From NCBI GenBank assembly GCA_012798805.1, contig JAAZMM010000072.1, positions 1 to 34,201 of the forward strand: DNA of 34,201 nt. Direction: 5' to 3'. Shown here piece by piece: positions 24,965 through 32,124 of this stretch (the stretch's first letter is position 1; each line of letters starts with the position of its first letter). The DNA comes from Bacteroidales bacterium. Its GTDB lineage: Bacteria; Bacteroidota; Bacteroidia; Bacteroidales; UBA932. The notes beneath the pieces are model-generated. The model saw only the letters and a program-made list of their open reading frames with translations. It was not told the origin of the DNA and did not search any database. Made by a program: the position numbers and the translations under genes.

Positions 24965-26248
24965 TCATTCCTCAAAGTGTAGAGCTTTGTTCTTGCTTGG
25001 TGTCACACCACAGCGAATGAGGTCATTTGCAGCCTTGACAATGCTTTGTCCCCCCTCTCTTATCTTCTTATCCGTGGATTCGTACTTTTGTTGAGCAGTT
25101 GTGAGTGCTTTACCAAGTTGCTCATGATATTTCACAAAATCGGCTACACGGTCCAGCATTCTGCGTGCCGCATCCACCATATTGGCATGATTTCTTGCCT
25201 GCTCTACATTGACCCAGGCCGATCTTACAAGCCTGAGAAATGGCATAAAGGTCTCTTCAGTGGTAATCAGAACATTTTGGGCAAAGGCTTCGTTCACTAT
25301 CTGAGGGGATTTCTGGCGCGCAAGGATCATTGCGTTTACATTCGGTACATACATAATAACATAACCGAGAGTTTTGCGATCCTTCGGGATATAAGCTGAA
25401 TAATCCTTCATGGAGAGATCCTTTACCTGGTTGAGAATAGCTTTTAGATTTCGTGCTGAGGCTTCTTCCCTCGCCTTTTCGTCAGTCGCTTCCATATAGT
25501 CTGCGAGTGCTGCAAGGGAGACTTTGCAATCCACTATCACATCGGTATTATCCGGATAGTGCAGAATGAAATCCGGACGCATCTTGCGACCTGATTCATC
25601 ATGCCGGTATGCTACTCCAAGCTCGTCACGTAAAGTCTGTTCTCTATGATAGTCCCGCCCCTCGGTCAATCCTTCTGCATTCAGCAGGTTGACGAGCTGT
25701 GTTTCTCCCCAGCACCCCTGTATTTTATTGTTGCCACGAATGGCAGTAGCAAGTCTATCGGCCTTGTCACCAATATTTAGAGATTGATCTTTAATATTCT
25801 TGACCGCCTCTTCAAGTTGCGTCCGAAGCGTTGCGGAGGTTTCAGTACGATTACGCTTATCAGCGTCAAAAGATTCCGTCATTCGCTTTAACTCCTTGTT
25901 GAGCTGTTCTGTAATTGAGTCAAAGGACTCTTTTGCATGCTTGTCAAATTGAGCCTCACGACCTTTCAGGATCTCTTCATTTTGTACCACCATTTGGGCC
26001 TTAAGGGTCTCCAGTTGTTGCGAAAGGCTCTCCTTGTGGCTTTTTTCGAGTTGTTCAAGAAGCTTGTCGTGAGCTTGCTCCATATCGGCCATACGCCCAT
26101 TTGTGTGCTCGAGATCCTTTTCCAGGGCTACAATGGTAAGATCCTTATTGGTTATTTTGGCAGCAAAATGTCTCCTGGCCACTAACCAGACTATAATGCC
26201 GGTAAACAGCGCCGCACTTACCGTCATAATGATTGCAATAGTATCCAT
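24965..26248 (-). CDS. rmuC: RmuC-family DNA recombination protein
   Basis: A 427-residue membrane-anchored protein of the RmuC family, linked in E. coli to limiting recombination at inverted repeats. An N-terminal transmembrane helix (about 4-24) is followed by a long coiled coil (about 33-170). A PD-(D/E)xK nuclease-like core follows, with IQGCWGETQLVNLL (176-189), RPDF (Asp226) and VDCK (Asp240, Lys242). The C-terminal half (YVPNVNAMILARQ, TPFLR-like segment, VADFVKYHEQLGKAL) is typical of the family. The active-site residues are intact. The only upstream box is a -7-like TATTTTTG 4 nt before the ATG, the same as for recQ. A truncated gene on the same strand ends 27 nt upstream, so rmuC may once have been in an operon. 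Confidence 0.95.
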   Translation of the reverse strand: MDTIAIIMTVSAALFTGIIVWLVARRHFAAKITNKDLTIVALEKDLEHTNGRMADMEQAHDKLLEQLEKSHKESLSQQLETLKAQMVVQNEEILKGREAQFDKHAKESFDSITEQLNKELKRMTESFDADKRNRTETSATLRTQLEEAVKNIKDQSLNIGDKADRLATAIRGNNKIQGCWGETQLVNLLNAEGLTEGRDYHREQTLRDELGVAYRHDESGRKMRPDFILHYPDNTDVIVDCKVSLAALADYMEATDEKAREEASARNLKAILNQVKDLSMKDYSAYIPKDRKTLGYVIMYVPNVNAMILARQKSPQIVNEAFAQNVLITTEETFMPFLRLVRSAWVNVEQARNHANMVDAARRMLDRVADFVKYHEQLGKALTTAQQKYESTDKKIREGGQSIVKAANDLIRCGVTPSKNKALHFEE

Positions 26249-26252
26249 ATTG

Positions 26253-26260
26253 CAAAAATA
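26253..26260 (-). promoter_or_regulatory. Putative -7 box directly in front of rmuC
   Basis: Minus-strand TATTTTTG matches TAnnTTTG and ends 4 nt before the rmuC ATG. It is part of TTGTTATTTTTGC, identical to the sequence before recQ. A -33 element is not apparent. Confidence 0.35.
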
Positions 26261-26275
26261 ACAATTTAATCACTC

Positions 26276-26436
26276 TTACAGAGCTCTAATGCTATGCGGA
26301 TATACAAGAAATTTACCCTCTGTGCGACCAACATCCGCCGTAGGGATATTTATTTCTACAGAATCACCTACACTTAACTCCACAAAGGATCATATATTTC
26401 GAATAGGTTATAGAAGGTATCATATTATTTATGTAT
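26276..26436 (-). pseudogene. 3' remnant of an unknown gene, with a frameshift
   Basis: On the minus strand, 26383-26276 reads VELSVGDSVEINIPTADVG and on through GRTEGKFLVYPHSIRAL to a TAA, a protein-like sequence with no good start codon and a stop just upstream in its frame (26390-26392). In a neighbouring frame slightly upstream, YDTFYNLFEIYDPL continues the protein-like character, as if one frameshift near 26385 separates the two. Beyond about 26436 nothing coding is visible and the sequence becomes very A/T-rich. I do not recognise the family. The simplest reading is the tail of a gene that once preceded rmuC and lost its 5' part. Confidence 0.45.
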
Positions 26437-26507
26437 TTAATATTTCAGCTGCAAATGTAGCATTATTTTGAGTTTGTCAATTATTACTATGTTTATTGTG
26501 ATTTATT

Positions 26508-26538
26508 TTTGGTATTCCATAAATAATATTTACTTTTG
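26508..26538 (+). promoter_or_regulatory. Promoter of the fimbrial operon
   Basis: TTTG (26508-26511), a 19-nt spacer and TACTTTTG (26531-26538): an exact fit to the Bacteroidota -33/-7 consensus. The leader to the ATG at 26566 would be about 20-25 nt and contains AAGG shortly before the start. Confidence 0.85.
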
Positions 26539-26565
26539 TGGTCAAATAGAGAATGCAAGGTAAAG

Positions 26566-27129
26566 ATGAACAGATTACTTTTAATAGCAGTTATTATTTC
26601 CGCCACAACTTTAAGTGCAAGAGCTCAACATGTTGCGGTTTCTGCCAATCTGGCCGATATAGCCAATCTGGGCACTTTAAGCGGTGGTGTCTCGGTTGCC
26701 GCCTCACGCCACATCTCGGTCAATGCAGGAGTAAGATACAATCCCTGGCAGTATGGCTCACAGGAAAAAGGCTATTTTCAAAATCGCAAACGCGAGGCTT
26801 CAATAGGAATGAGGTACTGGCCATGGAATATATTCTCCTCATGGTGGTTTGGCTTGCGCACACAGGTACGTGAGTACAACAGCGGAGGATTTTTCGGCCG
26901 ACAAATCACGGAAGAGGGGATTGCAGTTGGCGCTGAGGCGGCTTTCGGATACTCTTATATGATAAACAGTCACTTTAATATCGAGTTTGGAGCCGGCATA
27001 TGGGGAGGGCACAAATGGTACACGCGTTACGATTGCCCACGTTGCGGAGCAATTCTTTCTGACGATAATGCTCATGGATGGTTTCTCATTCCGGGCGAAC
27101 TGATAGTTTCACTTGTTTACATTTTCTAA
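26566..27129 (+). CDS. DUF3575 domain-containing outer-membrane protein of the fimbrial operon
   Basis: A 187-residue exported protein with a signal peptide at 1-20 cleaved ARA|QHVAVS. The mature part is rich in aromatic beta-strands and ends in LIVSLVYIF, consistent with a small outer-membrane barrel. The pattern (NLADIANLGTLSGGVSVAAS, SVNAGVRYNPW, MRYWPWNIFSSWWFG, GFGY-type strands) fits DUF3575, a family commonly encoded at the head of Mfa/Fim-type fimbrial operons in Bacteroidales. A GTG at 26536 is in frame but lies inside the promoter; ATG 26566 has AAGG upstream and gives a proper signal peptide. A CPRC pair near residue 160 may form a disulfide or metal-binding loop. Its stop is 8 nt before the next gene. 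Confidence 0.88.
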   Translation: MNRLLLIAVIISATTLSARAQHVAVSANLADIANLGTLSGGVSVAASRHISVNAGVRYNPWQYGSQEKGYFQNRKREASIGMRYWPWNIFSSWWFGLRTQVREYNSGGFFGRQITEEGIAVGAEAAFGYSYMINSHFNIEFGAGIWGGHKWYTRYDCPRCGAILSDDNAHGWFLIPGELIVSLVYIF

Positions 27130-27137
27130 CACCCTAT

Positions 27138-29108
27138 ATGAAAAACAGAATTGCAATAGTTATCGCTGTATTTGCACTAGTGCTCCTCCCCACCTCCTGT
27201 GGAACTCTTTCGGGAAGAATGGAATCACTAGCCGACTATTCTGCATCCATATCGATACCACGGGAAAACAGAAACCTATTGCGTGAACTATCCATACCCG
27301 AGGTTATACGTGATACAACAGTAATTGAAGATGAAAAAGGCAATTTGTATCACCTCATGAGAGCTGTTAGAGATGATAAAAGTGGTGAAATGGTAGCCAC
27401 GGAAGAATTGAATGCCGCTGTGGTGACGGCCAGATTTCGCAATGTTGCGGAACGAAACGGGAAAGTGGACATCGAGTTTCAGGTAGTGGTACCAAAAGAG
27501 CTTCGGGATAGCAAATGGCAACTCAGAATGATACCGGTGATGTATATCCTTGAAGATAGCGTAGAGCTTGACCGCATTCTCATCACAGGTGAGAGTTATC
27601 GCAAAAGTCAGTTGCGGGGATACCAGCAATACCGCAGATTTCTAAACTCAATAATAACAGATAGCACCAGATTCGTAGATATGCACCAGCTGGAAGTATT
27701 TATCCAAAGAAATATACCCGAACTCTATAAATACCGAACTGATTCCGCATATGTTTCGGATGAATTATTTATGTCACACTACGGGATAACGGAAAAGGAG
27801 GCTCTTGAACACTATACATATGGTCTGCGCCTTCGTCGCAACGAATGGAAGAAAAATAATATCGGCAAAATGTATGACCGGTATGTCAAAGCTCCGATTG
27901 TGACTGAGCATCTCAGATTGGATACCGTCATGTGCAACAGAAGCGGGGACTTTATTTACAACTATGTTCAGAGAGTCCGGACGCGTCCCCATCTCAGGAA
28001 AGTGGAAATAGTGCTTGGTGGAGAGATTTACGAACAAGAAAATAAAATCTATACTATCGAACCGAGTGATCCTCTCACTTTTTATATCTCCTCTCTGAGC
28101 GCATTTGCTGAAGAGCGTGAAAGATATCTGACACAGGTAGTATCGAGGAGGGTAAAGGCTGATGCTGTATGTCGTATTGAGTTTGAAAAAGATCGTGACG
28201 AGGTGTTGGAAGGACTTTCGATGAATTATCAGGAAATAGCCCGTATCCGGCAAACCCTGCGCTTGTTACTTGAGAACAAGGATTTTGATCCGGATTCGAT
28301 AGTAGTCACCGCCAGCTCTTCTCCTGAAGGAACTTGGGAATATAATTCAAGATTGAGCAAACGCAGAAGTGCATCAGTAAGCCGATATTTTGAGAGATTT
28401 ATTAAAAGTTGGCGCGATTCTTCAGCAAGTGAGCGAGGTTTGGCCATCGATATGGAGAAAGGTGCGATAAAGCGCGGCAGAGAGGAGCCTAAAAGCTCTT
28501 TTGAGTTCATTTCGCGCAGCATCGCAGAGGATTGGAGTGCATTGGATCGTCTGGTAATGGCAGATACGGTTATGACCCCATTTCAAAAGGAGAGATATTT
28601 CCTGCTTGCAGGAGAAAAAGATCCGGATAAGCGTGAAAGATTGCTATCAATGGAAGATCTCTACCAACACCTCATTTGCGAGCTCTATCCAAAGCTTCGT
28701 ACCGTGAGATTTGAATTTCATCTTCATCGCAAGGATATGGTCCGGGATACCATACATACCACTATCATTGATAGCACTTACATGGCCGGGGTGCAGGCGT
28801 TGCAAAACAGGGATTACAAGATGGCTGTGACCCTACTGGCCCCATACAGGGACTTCAATACCGCTGTCGCGTACTGTGCGGCTGATTACAACGCCTCAGC
28901 ACTGGATCTTCTGTCGGAACTCCCCCCTACTCCGAAGGTGAGTTATCTGATGGCACTGTTAAAGATGCGGGAAGGGGACAATAAAAGTGCTGTAGAGCAC
29001 TATCTGAGTGCCTGTAGGCAGGATAGCCATTATATACACAGAGGAAATCTCGATCCGGAAATCTATTCACTAATACAGATGTATGATCTTAACCGATATT
29101 TTGAATGA
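27138..29108 (+). CDS. OmpA-like lipoprotein of the fimbrial operon
   Basis: A 656-residue lipoprotein: the signal peptide ends PTSC at 16-19 (MKNRIA start). Residues about 60-350 form a Bacteroidales-specific region of unknown fold (ELSIPEVIRDT, ARFRNVAERNGKVDIEFQVVV, ELRDSKWQLRMIPVMY). An OmpA/MotB-like peptidoglycan-associated segment follows at about 375-420 (IVVTASSSPEGTWEYNSRLSKRR in two pieces, with the N-x-x-LSxxR pattern). The last 110 residues look like TPR-type helices (VTLLAPYRDFNTAVAYCAADY, SYLMALLKMREGDNKSAVEHY). Proteins of this build are usual in Mfa-type clusters and may dock the pilus to peptidoglycan; that role is inferred. The frame is open to 27078, but that part overlaps the DUF3575 gene. 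Its stop overlaps the next start as ATGA. Confidence 0.85.
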   Translation: MKNRIAIVIAVFALVLLPTSCGTLSGRMESLADYSASISIPRENRNLLRELSIPEVIRDTTVIEDEKGNLYHLMRAVRDDKSGEMVATEELNAAVVTARFRNVAERNGKVDIEFQVVVPKELRDSKWQLRMIPVMYILEDSVELDRILITGESYRKSQLRGYQQYRRFLNSIITDSTRFVDMHQLEVFIQRNIPELYKYRTDSAYVSDELFMSHYGITEKEALEHYTYGLRLRRNEWKKNNIGKMYDRYVKAPIVTEHLRLDTVMCNRSGDFIYNYVQRVRTRPHLRKVEIVLGGEIYEQENKIYTIEPSDPLTFYISSLSAFAEERERYLTQVVSRRVKADAVCRIEFEKDRDEVLEGLSMNYQEIARIRQTLRLLLENKDFDPDSIVVTASSSPEGTWEYNSRLSKRRSASVSRYFERFIKSWRDSSASERGLAIDMEKGAIKRGREEPKSSFEFISRSIAEDWSALDRLVMADTVMTPFQKERYFLLAGEKDPDKRERLLSMEDLYQHLICELYPKLRTVRFEFHLHRKDMVRDTIHTTIIDSTYMAGVQALQNRDYKMAVTLLAPYRDFNTAVAYCAADYNASALDLLSELPPTPKVSYLMALLKMREGDNKSAVEHYLSACRQDSHYIHRGNLDPEIYSLIQMYDLNRYFE

Positions 29109-30178
29109 AACAGATTAAAACATATTTAATGATAGTTGCCTCGCTACTCCCAATTTTATGGGCGTGTAACGATCCCTTACACTACACTGATGGTAAAATG
29201 CATAGAGTTACTATTTATCTTAAAAACACCTCCACAGTCTTTCCCACGTCTAATGCCCTGCAACCCGCACCTTGTTTAACTACACACTCGGAACTCAGAA
29301 CTCAAAACTTCCCCGCAACCCGCAGCCCGCACCTCGCACCACAAGAAGGGGAAAATCGCATCAATAGCGTACAGCTCTATATTTTTAATAGTGAAGGTAA
29401 ATATATCCAAAGGTTAACCGGTAATAGCAGCGAATATGAAGTGACTATTCCCGGAGGACGTTGCACACTCTGCTGTTTTGTCAATACTCCCGAACTACCG
29501 GCCAGACCCTCTTCTGCTGAGGAATTGCTTCTGAGTGAAAGTTATCTCTGGAACAATAACAGAGAGTCATTTCAAATGACGGGCACAACGATCGTTGACG
29601 TTGATTCCGATATGGAGCTGGAGATTCCCCTGCGCAGGATTGTGGCGAAGGTTCAATGTATAATAAGGAGAGATTTTAGCAATTCTCATCTTGCCACAAT
29701 GCCGTTCATAATACAGAGAATATATCTGACAAACGTTGCAGGAAAAAACAATTATGCGCTCACGGCAATGCAGGGGGATGAGGGCCTATGGTACAATAAA
29801 ATGGAATATTTAGAGAGCTCGTGTGACAATCTGATTTGTGGAAGTTTTATCAAGAAGCCTTTGGCTGAAAATGACTCGCTTCTTATTGGAGAGAGCCTCT
29901 ACCCCTACCCCAATTCAAGTAAAGATTGTTTTGACCGGACTACCTGGAGTACAAGAAAGACCAGACTTGTAATTGAAGCAACATTGGGGGAAACTTTATG
30001 GTACTACCCGATAACTATGGATAAAACTACTGCCAACACTCATTATCTCTATGACATTACTATCACGCGTGAAGGCGTGAGCCATCCTGAAGAGCCTGTA
30101 ACAGAGCCGGGAACAATTAAAACTATTATAAAAATCGGCGAATGGAATGAAGGCGGAGAAATAGATGAGCAAGTGTAG
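29105..30178 (+). CDS. Fimbrillin-like lipoprotein (first), carrying an in-frame repeat insertion
   Basis: A 357-residue lipoprotein with Cys21 after ILWA. It is paralogous to the fimbrillin encoded at 30245: RINSVQLYIF matches TVNNIQIFIF, ELEIPLRRIVAKVQ matches the EITISRLVARAR strand, WSTRKTRLVIEA (281-292) matches WSARKTRLVVVA, and the C-terminus IGEWNEGGEIDEQV matches VAPWEDGGEITEEI. This is the two-domain type V pilin architecture of Bacteroidales; the acidic C-terminal strand is the segment expected in donor-strand exchange. Residues 51-79 are encoded by an intergenic-type repeat (29257-29340). Counting from the lipid Cys to the shared IF motif, this protein has exactly 28 more residues than its paralogue. 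It may be a minor or tip-proximal subunit, and it is coupled to the OmpA-like gene by a 4-nt ATGA overlap. Confidence 0.85.
   Translation: MKQIKTYLMIVASLLPILWACNDPLHYTDGKMHRVTIYLKNTSTVFPTSNALQPAPCLTTHSELRTQNFPATRSPHLAPQEGENRINSVQLYIFNSEGKYIQRLTGNSSEYEVTIPGGRCTLCCFVNTPELPARPSSAEELLLSESYLWNNNRESFQMTGTTIVDVDSDMELEIPLRRIVAKVQCIIRRDFSNSHLATMPFIIQRIYLTNVAGKNNYALTAMQGDEGLWYNKMEYLESSCDNLICGSFIKKPLAENDSLLIGESLYPYPNSSKDCFDRTTWSTRKTRLVIEATLGETLWYYPITMDKTTANTHYLYDITITREGVSHPEEPVTEPGTIKTIIKIGEWNEGGEIDEQV
29257..29340. repeat. CGCAACCC-type repeat inserted in frame in the fimbrillin gene
   Basis: 84 bases (28 codons) made of CTGCAACCCGCACC, CTCGGAACTCAGAACTC, CCCCGCAACCCGCAGCCC and CGCACCTCGCACC. The style and units match the non-coding arrays at 3363-3444 and 10470-10520, all in the same orientation. 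The encoded residues are Pro/Thr/Ser/Arg-rich and absent from the paralogous fimbrillin. Confidence 0.8.
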
Positions 30179-30244
30179 AGAGATAACCTTTAAAGAGACC
30201 AACCAACTATTTATAATTTACAAACTTTTACCAACATTTACAAC

Positions 30245-31246
30245 ATGAAAAAAATTCTATCCATCCTGGCAGTTGCTGTTCTTTTTACTGCATGCAACGC
30301 CATTGAACCCGACAATAGTGAGGGAGAAGGCAGACTCAAAATCTCAGTGAAGGGCGATATCGTGACAAAAGCAGTCACAGATGTAGTCGGTAATGAAGCA
30401 ACGGTAAACAACATCCAGATTTTTATTTTCGACGGCGAGATCTGCAAATACTATTTTGATAATGGCACCGCGCTTACTAAAACCATTGACAAAGTGCAGA
30501 CAGGTACCTATGATCTATGGGTCGTTGCCAACCTGGGTGAAACACTTTCCTCTTCTGTTACAAAAAGTGCGCTCAAGACTAAGAGCCTGACATTGGCACA
30601 AAACGCCTCAACAAATGGCTTCGTTATGTCCGGAGAGCGCCAGATTGAGGTTAAGGCCTCAGGTACGGAGTCGGTTGAGATCACTATTTCACGTCTTGTA
30701 GCACGCGCCAGGCTTGTCAAAGTAACCAATAATCTTGCTTCAGGATATGGCCCGGTAAAGATTAAATATGTCATGCTTGACAATGTGGTAGCCAATCAAA
30801 ATATTTCAGGTACTGCCAACATTACGACCTGGAGCAATAAGATGGGGCGTAATGCAGGGGTAAAAATTGATGGTGTCACAAAGTCTGAAGCACCGGAATC
30901 ATTGCTCGGCAATCCAACCGAAAGAAACATTGCCATAGGAAGCAGCGATACCCCGGCATTTCGTTTCTATGGCTACGCAAATGAGACTACTGAAGACTCT
31001 ACAGACATTACGACCTGGTCGGCCAGAAAGACACGCCTGGTGGTTGTGGCTGAGATACAGGGAAGCACCTACTATTATCCTGTCACACTCCCTTCATTTA
31101 GACGCAATACCGCGTATGACATCTTGCTGACCATTAAAAACCTTGGCTCGGATGACCCCGAGACCAAGCCCGTCACTGATGCTATTGATGCCACCATTGT
31201 CGTTGCCCCGTGGGAAGATGGAGGCGAAATAACAGAAGAAATCTAA
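30245..31246 (+). CDS. Major fimbrillin-like lipoprotein (type V pilin)
   Basis: A 333-residue lipoprotein: signal peptide with FTAC, Cys17. In Porphyromonas-type pili the lipidated precursor is cut by an Arg/Lys-specific protease in the first strand before polymerisation. Lys and Arg sites are present at 30-42 (GRLKISVKGDIVTK), but the exact site is not determinable here. An N-terminal beta-domain (to about 145) is followed by the family hinge TISRLVARARLVKV (147-160) and a C-terminal domain with WSARKTRLVVVA (258-269) and the acidic terminal strand WEDGGEITEEI (323-333). The good spacing from the previous gene (66 nt), Ala/Thr/Asn-rich regular composition and position suggest the main stalk subunit. 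A 53-nt gap leads to the anchor gene. Confidence 0.87.
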   Translation: MKKILSILAVAVLFTACNAIEPDNSEGEGRLKISVKGDIVTKAVTDVVGNEATVNNIQIFIFDGEICKYYFDNGTALTKTIDKVQTGTYDLWVVANLGETLSSSVTKSALKTKSLTLAQNASTNGFVMSGERQIEVKASGTESVEITISRLVARARLVKVTNNLASGYGPVKIKYVMLDNVVANQNISGTANITTWSNKMGRNAGVKIDGVTKSEAPESLLGNPTERNIAIGSSDTPAFRFYGYANETTEDSTDITTWSARKTRLVVVAEIQGSTYYYPVTLPSFRRNTAYDILLTIKNLGSDDPETKPVTDAIDATIVVAPWEDGGEITEEI

Positions 31247-31299
31247 CCATTACAAATCGAAACAGAAATAGTTTTTCTTGATGAATTAATATTATTAAA

Positions 31300-32124
31300 A
31301 TGAGAAAGAACTTAACCGGATTCCTGGTAATCCTCCTTTGCGGCTGCACTATTTTGGAAGATCGGACACCATGTCCATGCCGTCTGACAATGGACTATTC
31401 CAAGGTTCTTAAATATGATTTTATACACCGTTTGGCGGATGGCGAATATGATTTGGCATTATCCGGAGCAGATTTTCAAATAAGTGAATCTATTCCCGTA
31501 GAAATGATTGACACTATCCATCAAAAGAGCATATCCAAAGGAAGTGTCAGAATATCCGGTGTTCTTTCCAACAAGGGTAAAGAGGCTCTGATTGTCACAA
31601 AAGGCAATCAGGCCGACTCCCTTTACGCTTTCAGCACAACAATTGAAGCCACAGGCGAGAAGGCTTACCTCCTTATGGAAGCGCATAAACAATTCACTAC
31701 GGTACATATCAAAGAGAGTGGGGTAGAGAGTGCGGAAAAAGAGAATCGGCATACACTTGACAAAGTGCAGATGCGGGTCAAAGGCAACTTTAATGGTATT
31801 GACCGTTACACTCTGGAGCCCCTAACGGGAAAGTTCGACTGCATAGTACCTGGGGCCTCTCCCAACGGAGAATTTTCACTGCGAATACCAAGACAGGGCG
31901 ATGCGTCCATCACAATGGAACTAATTCCAGGAGAATCAGGCGATGAGGCTATCGCCGTCCAAGGTACTCTTACACTTCCTTTGGGACGTTATATGGAAGA
32001 AATGGGCTACGACTTTAATGCTGAAAGCCTTGCAGATGTCTATATAGGGCTTGACATTGTCTCTCGTAAAGCATTCATCCGCATCGAAGAATGGGATTTC
32101 GAGAAGATTTTCGTAATATTTTAG
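31300..32124 (+). CDS. Mfa2/FimB-like fimbrial anchor lipoprotein
   Basis: A 274-residue lipoprotein with Cys16 in LCGC. The mature start CTILEDRTPCPCRLTMDYS shows the paired-Cys (CPC) opening typical of FimB/Mfa2-type anchor subunits that terminate the pilus and hold it in the outer membrane. There are two beta-rich domains: about 20-130 (MDYSKVLKYDFIH, YAFSTTIEATGEKAYLLMEAH) and about 140-274 (VQMRVKGNFNGIDRYTLEPL, ending RIEEWDFEKIFVIF). There is no acidic C-terminal donor strand of the fimbrillin type, which fits a chain terminator. It is the last gene of the fimbrial operon, and its TAG overlaps the stop of aroEK on the other strand. The family is inferred from layout and motifs, so the exact subfamily is uncertain. 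Confidence 0.75.
   Translation: MRKNLTGFLVILLCGCTILEDRTPCPCRLTMDYSKVLKYDFIHRLADGEYDLALSGADFQISESIPVEMIDTIHQKSISKGSVRISGVLSNKGKEALIVTKGNQADSLYAFSTTIEATGEKAYLLMEAHKQFTTVHIKESGVESAEKENRHTLDKVQMRVKGNFNGIDRYTLEPLTGKFDCIVPGASPNGEFSLRIPRQGDASITMELIPGESGDEAIAVQGTLTLPLGRYMEEMGYDFNAESLADVYIGLDIVSRKAFIRIEEWDFEKIFVIF

Noticed and set aside
26289-26471. 60-codon plus-strand open frame between rmuC and the fimbrial operon
   Set aside because: The opposite strand reads more like protein and ends in frame just before rmuC; the plus-strand product has no signal or context.
27774-28253. 159-codon minus-strand open frame inside the OmpA-like lipoprotein
   Set aside because: Antisense to a credible operon gene and without start signals.
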